From an uncultured Prevotella sp. (GTDB lineage Bacteria > Bacteroidota > Bacteroidia > Bacteroidales > Bacteroidaceae): DNA of 10,426 bases. Below the pieces are notes generated by a model. That model made no database searches, was not told the origin of the DNA, and saw only the letters and a list, made by a program, of their open reading frames with translations. Positions 1-7,167 of this stretch are shown piece after piece. The translations under genes and the position numbers were made by a program. How positions within the stretch are numbered: the first letter of the stretch is position 1; each line of letters begins with the position of its first letter. The stretch lies in contig CALEKA010000109.1 of NCBI GenBank assembly GCA_937898715.1, positions 1 through 10,426 of the forward strand, written 5' to 3'.

Positions 1-55
1 CAACCAACGGAAGCCCAAAGAATGCATCCTCAGACGCAACCAACGGAAGCCCAAA
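1..55 (+). repeat. 36-bp-period in-frame direct repeat inside topA
   Basis: A 19-bp sequence at 1-19 (CAACCAACGGAAGCCCAAA) recurs exactly at 37-55. The 36-bp period equals 12 codons, so the frame is kept and the peptide TNGSPK is repeated. The intervening 17 bp (20-36) are not seen a second time after base 55, so about one and a half units are visible. The array may extend upstream beyond the window edge. Confidence 0.85.
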
Positions 56-1235
56 AACATTTCAGGCTACGGGCGAGGTCGTGCGTTTTGATGGTTTCTT
101 GCGCGTATACCGTGAGAGCCAGGGCGACGACGATAGCACGCAGGACGATAGCCGACTCCTTCCCCCCATGCAGGAGGGACAGCAGCTCGAGCGTCGCGAA
201 GTGGTGGCACAACAGCGTTTCACGCAGCAGCCTGCCCGCTATACAGAAGCTTCGCTCGTACACAAGCTCGAAGAATTGGGCATCGGCCGTCCGTCGACCT
301 ATGCACCGACCATCTCTACCATTCAGCAACGCGAATACGTGGTGAAGGGTGAGAGCGAAGGCACCGCCCGCTCTTACAATCAGCTCACACTCACCGACAG
401 CGGCATTGCCGACGAGACACTTACCGAAAACGTCGGTAGCAACCGCGGCAAACTCGTGCCAACAGATACCGGACTTGTGGTCAATGACTTCCTGATGGAG
501 TATTTCCCCGAAATCATGGACTACAACTTCACCGCCAACGTAGAAAAGCAGTTTGACGAAGTGGCAGAAGGCAAGGAAAACTGGACACAGCTCATCGGCG
601 ACTTCTACAAAGACTTCGAACCCCAAGTGGAACGCATCCTCAACGAGAAGAGCGACCACCGCGTGGGAGAACGCGAACTCGGCACAGATCCGCAGAGCGG
701 AAAGCCCGTCAGCGTGAAGATAGGTCGCTTCGGACCCGTGGTGCAGATTGGCGTGCCCAGCGATGAAGAAAAACCGCGCTTCGCCAACCTCGCTAAAGGA
801 CAAAGCATCGAGACCATCACGCTCGAGGAAGCATTGGAGCTATTCAAGCTCCCGCGCACACTTGGCGAATTCGAAGATCAAACGGTCAAGGCCAACGTGG
901 GACGCTTCGGACCCTACGTACAGCTCGGCAAGTCGTTCGTGTCGATTCCCAAGGGCGAAGATCCTATGGAGATCACCCTTGAGCGGGCTATCGAACTCAT
1001 TAAGGAAAAACGCGAGAAGGAGGCAGCAAGCCACCTGAAGCAGTTTGACGAAGAACCCGAGCTCGAAGTGCGCGCCGGACGATGGGGCCCCTACATCGCT
1101 TATAAGGGAAAGAACTACAAGATACCTAAGAAAGACGCCGACCGCGCTGCCCAACTCTCGCTCGAAGAGTGCAAGCAAATCATCGAATCGGACGCCAAGA
1201 AACCCGCCGCACGTAAGCGAGCAACCAAAAAGTAA
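1..1235 (+). CDS. topA: DNA topoisomerase I, C-terminal part (5' end outside window)
   Basis: Type IA topoisomerase that relaxes negative supercoils through a transient 5'-phosphotyrosine break. The reading frame is open from base 3 and gives 410 visible residues before TAA at 1233. The catalytic tyrosine lies upstream of the window. The family hallmark GIGRPSTYAPTIS appears at visible residues 93-105, followed by the typical PTDTGLVVNDFLMEYF and IMDYNFTANVE segments. The C-terminus carries three topoisomerase C-terminal repeats with cores GRFGP, GRFGP and GRWGP (bases 723, 900, 1077) spaced exactly 59 residues apart, then a lysine/arginine-rich tail. No cysteine zinc-finger motifs are seen, unlike E. 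coli TopA. This fits Bacteroidota-type TopA. The first visible residues contain an odd repeated peptide (TNGSPK twice, 12 residues apart) and there is a short acidic stretch (GDDDSTQDD) at about residues 41-49. It is probably co-transcribed with aroK, 11 bp downstream. Confidence 0.96.
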   Translation, partial: TNGSPKNASSDATNGSPKTFQATGEVVRFDGFLRVYRESQGDDDSTQDDSRLLPPMQEGQQLERREVVAQQRFTQQPARYTEASLVHKLEELGIGRPSTYAPTISTIQQREYVVKGESEGTARSYNQLTLTDSGIADETLTENVGSNRGKLVPTDTGLVVNDFLMEYFPEIMDYNFTANVEKQFDEVAEGKENWTQLIGDFYKDFEPQVERILNEKSDHRVGERELGTDPQSGKPVSVKIGRFGPVVQIGVPSDEEKPRFANLAKGQSIETITLEEALELFKLPRTLGEFEDQTVKANVGRFGPYVQLGKSFVSIPKGEDPMEITLERAIELIKEKREKEAASHLKQFDEEPELEVRAGRWGPYIAYKGKNYKIPKKDADRAAQLSLEECKQIIESDAKKPAARKRATKK

Positions 1236-1246
1236 CGACTAATTTT

Positions 1247-1771
1247 ATGCAGAGCATCATCCTGACGGGCTATATGTGTGTGGGAAAAACCACCGTGGGC
1301 AGGGCCCTGGCTAAGCGCCTAAACTGTACTTTCTACGACCTCGACTGGTACATAGAAGAGCGCTTCCACACCAAAGTGAGCCAAATATTTGCCGAGAAAG
1401 GGGAAGCGCACTTCCGCGACCTCGAACGGCGCATGCTCCACGAAGTAGCGGAGTTTGAAAATGTAGTCGTATCTTGTGGCGGAGGCACACCGTGCTTCTT
1501 CGACAATATGGACTACATGAACCAGGTGGGACAGGTGTTCTACCTCAAGGCTTCGCCCGAAACGATACTCCAACACCTGAGCATGAGTCGTGGCGAACGC
1601 CCTCTGCTCAAAGACAAGTCGCCCGAAGAATTGCGCACCTTCGTCAGCGAACAACTCGCACAGCGTGAGCCTTTCTATGCAAAAGCACGTCACGTGATCG
1701 ACGTCAACGTGCTCGATTCCTTCGATAAGATCGACGTCGTGGTGGATCACATCTGCGATATGCTCCCCTAA
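1247..1771 (+). CDS. aroK: Shikimate kinase
   Basis: Cytoplasmic P-loop kinase that transfers phosphate from ATP to shikimate, giving shikimate 3-phosphate on the route to chorismate and aromatic amino acids. The 174-residue length is normal for the family. All key motifs are present: Walker A GYMCVGKTT (residues 8-16), the Asp pair in YDLDW (D31, D33) that contacts shikimate and Mg, Arg57 in AHFRDLE, the shikimate-binding GGG at 78-80, the lid motif RGERPLL with Arg118, and Arg141 in AQREPFY. The ATG at 1247 places the P-loop at the usual distance from the N-terminus. There is no clear Shine-Dalgarno, only the AT-rich leader common in Bacteroidota. It starts 11 bp after the topA stop, so the two are likely one operon. 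Whether it should be called aroK or aroL cannot be told from sequence; aroK is the usual name. Confidence 0.96.
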   Translation: MQSIILTGYMCVGKTTVGRALAKRLNCTFYDLDWYIEERFHTKVSQIFAEKGEAHFRDLERRMLHEVAEFENVVVSCGGGTPCFFDNMDYMNQVGQVFYLKASPETILQHLSMSRGERPLLKDKSPEELRTFVSEQLAQREPFYAKARHVIDVNVLDSFDKIDVVVDHICDMLP

Positions 1772-1779
1772 TAATAGAG

Positions 1780-2028
1780 TTTTAGGTTTTAAGGTTAGGA
1801 GGTTATAAAGTCACCTTACGCGTTGTAAGCGAAAGTAACGTTACCCGTTGGCGGAATTCTTGGTTAACGGGTAGACAAGTTAACAAGTAAGAATGTCTTA
1901 GACTACTTGTTTTGTTAAAACGAGAACGATTGGACTCGACAAACTTACCTGTTAACTTGTCAACCCGTTTACAAATTCCGCCAACGCGTAACTTTATAAC
2001 CTCTTAATCTCACAAACTTAAAACTTAT
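1780..2028. repeat. Long imperfect inverted repeat between aroK and speA
   Basis: The left arm (about 1780-1891) is the imperfect reverse complement of the right arm (about 1944-2028), around a 52-bp spacer (1892-1943). Clearly paired blocks are GTAAG 1887-1891 with CTTAC 1944-1948, ACAAGTTAAC 1875-1884 with GTTAACTTGT 1951-1960, ACGGG 1867-1871 with CCCGT 1964-1968, GTTGGCGGAATT 1847-1858 with AATTCCGCCAAC 1974-1985, and AGGTTATAAAGT 1800-1811 with ACTTTATAACCT 1991-2002. The left arm has about 20 extra bases (around 1825-1847, containing the palindrome GTAACGTTAC) that would bulge out. TTACGCGTTG at 1816-1825 can pair with the same right-arm segment as the later block, so the extra bases may be a partial duplication. 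There is no open reading frame of note. It may be a MITE-like or other palindromic intergenic element, or a long-hairpin terminator after aroK. The inverted repeat itself is read directly; the nature is inference. Confidence 0.8.
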
Positions 2029-2054
2029 ATCCTTAAACCCAAAAAGACTTTGCC

Positions 2055-3947
2055 ATGCGTAAATGGAGAATTGAAGATTCTGAAGAACTCTATAATATAA
2101 AGGGCTGGGGTGTAAACTACTTCGGCATCAACGAGAAGGGACACGCCTACGTGTCGCCCCGAAAGGACGGCGTAAAGGTCGACCTCAAAGAGGTGGTAGA
2201 TGAACTCGCTTCGCGCGACATCACCGCCCCCGTGCTGCTGCGCTTCCCCGACATTCTCGACAATCGTATCGAGAAGACCTCGGAGTGTTTCAACAAAGCA
2301 GCAGAAGAGTACGACTACAAGGCCGAACACTTCATTATCTACCCCATCAAGGTGAACCAAATGCGTCCCGTGGTGGAGGAAATCATCAGCCACGGAAAGA
2401 AGTACAACCTCGGCCTTGAGGCTGGCTCAAAGCCCGAACTTCATGCCGTCTTGGCCACCAACATGGACTCCGACAGCCTCATTATCTGCAACGGCCATAA
2501 GGATCAAAACTTCATCGAGCTGGCACTGCTCGGACAGAAGATGGGCAAGCGCGTGTTCCTCGTCGTAGAGAAACTTCCCGAACTTATCACCATCGCTCAC
2601 ACCGCAGAGAAGCTCGGCGTGCGTCCCAACCTGGGCATCCGCATCAAGCTCGCTGCAAGCGGCACGGGTAAGTGGCAAGAGAGCGGCGGCGACGCTTCGA
2701 AGTTTGGACTCAACTCCTCAGAACTTCTTCAAGCCCTGCAGATGCTCGACGAGATGGGCATGCACGACTGCTTGAAACTCATCCATTTCCACATCGGTTC
2801 GCAAATCACCAAAATCCGACGCATCAGTACAGCCCTGCGTGAGGCTTCACAGTTCTACGTACAGCTCCATGCGATGGGCTTCAACATCGAATTCGTCGAC
2901 TGCGGTGGTGGCCTTGGTGTAGACTACGACGGTACACGCTCCAGCAACTCTGAGAGCTCTGTCAACTACTCCATCCAGGAGTATGTCAACGACTGCGTAT
3001 ACACCTTCGTCGACGCTGCCAATAAGAATCACATTCCTCACCCCAACCTCATCACCGAGGGCGGACGCTCGCTCACGGCACACCACTCCGTGCTCGTGGT
3101 CGACGTGATGGAGAGCGTGAGCATGCCCCATATGGATGAAAACTTCCATCCCACGGAGCAGGATCATCAGCTCGTGCACGACCTTACAGAGATCTGGGAC
3201 AAACTTTCACCTCGTTCCATGCTCGAGGATTGGCACGACGCACAGGACATTCGCGACGAAGCGCTCGACCTCTTCCGCCACGGCATCATCGACCTCAAAA
3301 CGCGTGCACAGATAGAGAGCCTCTACTGGAGCATCACGCGCGAGATTAGCGAATTGGCGCACCATCAGAAGCATGTGCCCGACGAACTCCGTTCGCTCGA
3401 CAAGATGATGGCGGATAAGTACTTCTGCAACTTCTCGCTCTTCCAATCGCTCCCCGACTCGTGGGGCATCGATCAGCTATTCCCCATCATGCCTATTGAG
3501 CGCTTGAACGAGAAGCCCACCGTATCGGCCACACTGCAGGACATCACTTGCGACTCGGATGGTAAAATCTCTGCCTACGTCAACTACAATCAGCAGACCT
3601 CCTACCTCCCGCTCCACAATTTCCGCGAGGGAGAACACTATTATATAGGAGTGTTCCTCGTGGGTGCCTACCAAGAGATTCTGGGCAATATGCACAACCT
3701 CTTCGGCGACACCAATGCCGTACACGTCACCGTCGACGAAGACGGCTATAGCATCGACAAGACCATCGATGGTGAGACCGTGGCCGACGTGCTGGAGTAT
3801 GTGCAGTACGACCCGAAGCGCCTTGTGCGCCGCCTCGAAGCTTGGGTGAGCAAAGCCGTGAAAGAGGGCAAAATCACCACCGAGGAAGGCAAGGAGTTTA
3901 TCTCCAATTATCGTTCCGGCCTCTACGGTTATACGTATTTGGAATAA
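2055..3947 (+). CDS. speA: Biosynthetic arginine decarboxylase (PLP-dependent)
   Basis: Decarboxylates L-arginine to agmatine, the first step of the agmatine route to putrescine and spermidine. At 630 residues it has the length of SpeA-type fold III decarboxylases. The PLP lysine is in IIYPIKVNQ (K99). HIGSQ (246-250), CGGGLGVDYDGT (from 283) and EGGR (335-338) are the phosphate- and cofactor-binding motifs of the alanine-racemase-like barrel. The C-terminal domain contains SLFQSLPDSWGIDQLFPIMP and the CDSDG motif (C499, D500), which supplies the catalytic cysteine across the dimer interface in this family. The helical region between about residues 360 and 450 is the SpeA-type insertion. The start ATG at 2055 gives the typical N-terminus (RKWRIEDSEELYNIKGWG). 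It lies downstream of a long inverted repeat, so it may not simply share the aroK transcript. No argB-like gene follows here; a convergent gene does. Confidence 0.97.
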   Translation: MRKWRIEDSEELYNIKGWGVNYFGINEKGHAYVSPRKDGVKVDLKEVVDELASRDITAPVLLRFPDILDNRIEKTSECFNKAAEEYDYKAEHFIIYPIKVNQMRPVVEEIISHGKKYNLGLEAGSKPELHAVLATNMDSDSLIICNGHKDQNFIELALLGQKMGKRVFLVVEKLPELITIAHTAEKLGVRPNLGIRIKLAASGTGKWQESGGDASKFGLNSSELLQALQMLDEMGMHDCLKLIHFHIGSQITKIRRISTALREASQFYVQLHAMGFNIEFVDCGGGLGVDYDGTRSSNSESSVNYSIQEYVNDCVYTFVDAANKNHIPHPNLITEGGRSLTAHHSVLVVDVMESVSMPHMDENFHPTEQDHQLVHDLTEIWDKLSPRSMLEDWHDAQDIRDEALDLFRHGIIDLKTRAQIESLYWSITREISELAHHQKHVPDELRSLDKMMADKYFCNFSLFQSLPDSWGIDQLFPIMPIERLNEKPTVSATLQDITCDSDGKISAYVNYNQQTSYLPLHNFREGEHYYIGVFLVGAYQEILGNMHNLFGDTNAVHVTVDEDGYSIDKTIDGETVADVLEYVQYDPKRLVRRLEAWVSKAVKEGKITTEEGKEFISNYRSGLYGYTYLE

Positions 3948-3988
3948 TTCAGATTCCCCTTTCTATCGCTTATTTCTAAAAAAAACTA

Positions 3989-4037
3989 ACTGCGGGCTGA
4001 CACCCTCCAAAGTGTGAGAGGAGTGTCAGCCCGCAGT
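3989..4037. terminator. Bidirectional terminator between speA and the M16 peptidase gene
   Basis: A perfect 15-bp stem, ACTGCGGGCTGACAC (3989-4003) with GTGTCAGCCCGCAGT (4023-4037). The inner CCTC/GAGG can extend it. On the minus strand the stem is followed by a run of eight T (the A run at 3978-3985), so it should terminate the M16 gene well. On the plus strand the downstream tract GGCTTGTTTA is a weaker U tract. It sits exactly between two convergent stop codons. Confidence 0.9.
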
Positions 4038-4069
4038 GGCTTGTTTAGAGTAGGGTGGGAGAGGAGAAC

Positions 4070-6919
4070 TTACTTCGCACCATCCTTCTCGCTAAAGTCT
4101 GTGGGGCGCATTGATACGGTGATGCAGTTGCGCTGTTTCAGCAAAACGTTGTTGACGAAGTCCTGAATATCCTTAGAAGTAAGATTCTTCAATACCTCTT
4201 CGTAGCCCGTCTGCTCGTCCTTGTTCCAGCGCACCTTGCTTTCGATAAGGTTCATCCAGTAGCCGTTCTTCTTCTGGCTATCGGCATAGTCCTTAAGGTT
4301 GAAGGTGATCACCTTGTCGAGTTCTTCAGCAGTAACGCCCTTAGCAGCAATGTCCTCGATGCCCTGCTTCATCAGCAGAAGAGCCGAGTCGAGCTTAGCC
4401 GGCTTCACGGGACACTGAATCTGGAGAATATACTGGTCGCGCAGACCATATTCGAGACTTCCGTCAGCGCCTACACTGTAAGCGATGCCAGCGTCCTCAC
4501 GAATGCTCTTGAGGTAACGCTGCGTAAGAATTTCGCCCAAGGCATTCACCACGGCGGCCTCCTTCATAGAGTAAGCGTGGTCGCCCGTCCATACCTGTAC
4601 GAGGATAGCCTGCGGAGTCTCCATGGGGCGGAGGAAGTTGTTGTCGATAGTGCCCTTGGCAAAGTCGATGTGGCGGTCAGTGTAAGCTTCACGCTTCTTT
4701 ACAGCCTTGAGCGGAGCAATATATTGCTCGGTGAAGGCACGGAGCGAATCCACATTGAATGCACCGGTAAAGAAGAAGTCGAAGTCGCCACCCGCATTAA
4801 ATCTCTCAGCATAGAGCTTCTTGATCGTCTCATAGTTGGCCTGGTCCAGATCCTTAAGCTTCAGCGTAGTGCGCAAGGGATTGTGGCCATAGAGCGTGCA
4901 GGTAAGCGAATCGGTAAAGGCCTTCATGGGCTGCTTTTCAGCATTCGCCAGAGAGGTCTTCAAGAATGAGATCGTATTATTATAGGAGTCAGTGTCGTTG
5001 CAAGGAGCCTGGAAGTGGAGGTAGATCAGTTCGAAGAGCGTGCGCAGATCCTTAGGAGTAGAACTTCCGCTGAGGCCCTCGCTGATTTCTCTCACGTTGA
5101 CGTTGCACGAAACCTGCTTACCAGCAAGCTTCTTCTCAAGCTCAGTGCTCGTAAAGTTGCCCAGACCTGTGGCGTTCATCACCTGCGAGAGAAGTTTCTC
5201 ATTCACCTGCTCGCTTGCAGGAAGCAGACTATTGCCACCGAAGCTCAGGGCTTCAAACTGCACTTCAGAGTTGTTGAAGTCAGTCTGCTTGAAGTATACG
5301 CGAGCACCATTTTGCAGCGTCCAGCAAGTGTAGCCGAAGTCGGCCTTCTCCTCCTTCTTGATCTTACCCTTCTTGGGGAGAACGGGCACGAGCGGTTCGT
5401 TCTTCACATTGTCTACGTAAGCCTCTACCTTAGCAGTCTTAGCTGTAGCGATAGCTTGCTTAAACTGGTCGACGGTGGGCACCGTTACGCCCTCTTTGTC
5501 GGGATACATAGCCAAGCATACGAAGTTGGTGTCGGTGCTGGCAGTGTATTGCTTAAATACGGTGCTGATAGCGGGAGTAAGCATCTTGGCCTGCTTAAGC
5601 TGCTCTCCCATCATCTTGTAACTCTGGTAAAGGTCGTCGATGCTCGAGATAGGAGTGCCATCGAGGAAGCCACGCACGTATTGATTGACGAAGTAGCTAT
5701 TCTTCTGCTTGTCGCGGTTGTTGTAAAGGCTTTCCCATGAGCTCATAAAGTCGTCGTTGGCACGATTCACCTCTGTGGTGGTAAAGCCAAATTCTGCGGC
5801 ACGCTTCACCTCCTGCATCACCGTCTGCAGGGCTTCGGCATCCTTGCCGGGCTTCGGCATGATATAGATGCTGAAGGCATCCATCGTCTTAGAGATGATG
5901 TAGTTGTCGTCGCCACACTGAGCGCCGTTGAAGGGGCAGTCGGCCTTCTGAGCCAGTTCGCTGAGTCGTGCGTTGAAAGCGCTTGTTACCAACGAATTGA
6001 TATAATTTATGCTCAAGTAGGCAGCCGTGTTGCGATACTCCACGGGAAGCGGCTCGTGCTTAAACATGACCTCAATCAAGCCCATCGGCTGCTCCTTGTC
6101 CTTGTCGATCACGTAGATAGGTGCATCATTGTTGGGCACGGGATAGGATTCATACTTTGCAGCGTCCTTCGGCATCACGATGGGCGAGAAGAGCGCCTTT
6201 ACCTTGGCCTCCACCTTGTCGACATCGATATCGCCCACGATGACGATGCCCTGCAGGTCGGGACGGTACCACTTCTCGTAGTAGTCGCGCAGCTCTTTGG
6301 GCTTAAAGTTGTCGACCACGCTCATCAGTCCGATAGGGTAGCGGTGGCCGTAGCGTGAACCCGGATAGAGAGTAGCCAGGTTGCGCTCAAACATACGGCC
6401 CGAAGCACTGCTTCTCATGCGCCATTCTTCGTGAATCACGCCGCGCTCCTTGTCGATCTCCTTAGGATCGAGCGTAAGGTCGTCTGCCCAATCGTGGAGG
6501 ATCAAGAGGCAAGAGTCCACGTTGGCTTCGGTCACGGGCACATCGTCGATGTTGTACACCGTCTCGTCTGTAGAAGTATAAGCGTTGAGGTTTTCGCCAA
6601 ACTTCACACCAATCTTCTCGCAAAACTTCGTCAGCGAATTGTCGGGGAAGTGCGTAGTACCATTGAAGCACATATGCTCCAAGAAGTGAGCCAATCCGCG
6701 TTGGCTCTCCTCCTCCTGCACAGAGCCCACCTTTTGGGCAATGTAGAAGTTGGCACGCTTTTCAGGCAAATTGTTGTGACGGATGTAGTAGGTAAGTCCG
6801 TTGGGAAGCTTACCCGTGCGCACATCCTTGTCGATGGGCAGACTGGGAATCTGCTGAGCCATTGTCGGCACTACGATGAGCGCCACGAGCAATAGCCAAA
6901 GTGCTTTAAGCTTGTTCAT
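4070..6919 (-). CDS. Exported M16-family zinc metallopeptidase (pitrilysin/insulinase type)
   Basis: A 949-residue two-half M16 peptidase, expected to cleave peptides in the periplasm or at the cell surface. The chosen start (ATG at 6919) gives a clean signal peptide: MNKLK, a hydrophobic stretch ALWLLLVALIVV, then PTMAQQ with likely cleavage near the Ala-Gln. The open frame runs 13 codons further up to a TTG at 6958, but that would bury the signal peptide. The zinc site is complete: HFLEH (H78, E81, H82) and a downstream Glu in the ERGVIHEEW segment at about 158-165. The second half starts near residue 528 (FGYTCWTLQNGARVYF) and lacks HxxEH, as is usual for the structural half of M16 enzymes. 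Related Bacteroidales proteins are often annotated PqqL-like or insulinase family, but nothing here supports a role in PQQ biosynthesis. Substrate unknown. It is convergent with speA and divergent from nadB, so it probably forms a single-gene unit. Confidence 0.95.
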   Translation of the reverse strand: MNKLKALWLLLVALIVVPTMAQQIPSLPIDKDVRTGKLPNGLTYYIRHNNLPEKRANFYIAQKVGSVQEEESQRGLAHFLEHMCFNGTTHFPDNSLTKFCEKIGVKFGENLNAYTSTDETVYNIDDVPVTEANVDSCLLILHDWADDLTLDPKEIDKERGVIHEEWRMRSSASGRMFERNLATLYPGSRYGHRYPIGLMSVVDNFKPKELRDYYEKWYRPDLQGIVIVGDIDVDKVEAKVKALFSPIVMPKDAAKYESYPVPNNDAPIYVIDKDKEQPMGLIEVMFKHEPLPVEYRNTAAYLSINYINSLVTSAFNARLSELAQKADCPFNGAQCGDDNYIISKTMDAFSIYIMPKPGKDAEALQTVMQEVKRAAEFGFTTTEVNRANDDFMSSWESLYNNRDKQKNSYFVNQYVRGFLDGTPISSIDDLYQSYKMMGEQLKQAKMLTPAISTVFKQYTASTDTNFVCLAMYPDKEGVTVPTVDQFKQAIATAKTAKVEAYVDNVKNEPLVPVLPKKGKIKKEEKADFGYTCWTLQNGARVYFKQTDFNNSEVQFEALSFGGNSLLPASEQVNEKLLSQVMNATGLGNFTSTELEKKLAGKQVSCNVNVREISEGLSGSSTPKDLRTLFELIYLHFQAPCNDTDSYNNTISFLKTSLANAEKQPMKAFTDSLTCTLYGHNPLRTTLKLKDLDQANYETIKKLYAERFNAGGDFDFFFTGAFNVDSLRAFTEQYIAPLKAVKKREAYTDRHIDFAKGTIDNNFLRPMETPQAILVQVWTGDHAYSMKEAAVVNALGEILTQRYLKSIREDAGIAYSVGADGSLEYGLRDQYILQIQCPVKPAKLDSALLLMKQGIEDIAAKGVTAEELDKVITFNLKDYADSQKKNGYWMNLIESKVRWNKDEQTGYEEVLKNLTSKDIQDFVNNVLLKQRNCITVSMRPTDFSEKDGAK

Positions 6920-7088
6920 TGTGTTAATATAATAAATGAGTGTTATTGGTTGCATCAAGCGTTGGCAGAATAGCCCTTACAGCCATCCTACCTCAAGGGA
7001 AGGAATAGAACAAGCCCAAGCGGAGCACCCTCCCTACATCATTGCACACTTCATGCGCATGTGGGCCAATTCTTTACCCTATCCCATG

Positions 7089-7096
7089 CAAAATTA
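7089..7096 (-). promoter_or_regulatory. Possible -7 element for the M16 peptidase gene
   Basis: On the minus strand this reads TAATTTTG, a full match to the Bacteroidota -7 consensus TAnnTTTG. No TTTG -33 box is found at the expected 19-20 bp spacing (GAAG is there instead). If used, transcription would start near 7083 and give a leader of about 160 nt before the ATG at 6919. Single-motif matches in AT-rich sequence can be chance. Confidence 0.4.
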
Positions 7097-7104
7097 GTCA
7101 TTTA

Positions 7105-7137
7105 TATGTACACAGACTTCCTTTTCAAAAACATTTG
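7105..7137 (+). promoter_or_regulatory. Weak candidate promoter for nadB
   Basis: AACATTTG at 7130-7137 resembles the TAnnTTTG -7 box with one mismatch, and TATG at 7105-7108 is a poor -33 match about 21 bp upstream. The implied leader of about 25 nt to the ATG at 7168 is reasonable. It overlaps the region of the proposed divergent M16 promoter, so the two units may share a control region of about 248 bp. Confidence 0.3.
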
Positions 7138-7167
7138 TGTAAATTCGCGTCCAAATCAGTGAAGCAT

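Noticed and set aside
1..55. The 19-bp direct repeats as the start of a CRISPR array
   Set aside because: The repeat is in frame within a conserved gene, the spacing is only 17 bp, and just two copies are visible.
30..803. 257-residue open frame on the minus strand across topA
   Set aside because: It is opposite a clearly conserved topA reading frame and has no recognisable motif; long antisense frames are expected from the codon bias of these genes.
1989..1996. TAACTTTA as a possible speA -7 box
   Set aside because: The last base differs from TAnnTTTG, no TTTG lies about 20 bp upstream, and it is part of the inverted-repeat arm, so the match is not convincing.
2046..2053. GACTTTGC just before the speA ATG, resembling a -7 box
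   Set aside because: It lacks the TA of TAnnTTTG and would place the transcript start inside the coding sequence.
5015..5740. 241-residue plus-strand open frame inside the M16 peptidase gene
   Set aside because: It lies antisense to a protein with full M16 architecture and shows no domain, promoter or separate start signal.
7042..7167. Upstream in-frame extension of nadB by 42 codons
   Set aside because: The extension has no similarity to a NadB N-terminus, is rich in Cys/His/Pro codons of intergenic type, and would displace the FAD-binding motif from the N-terminus.
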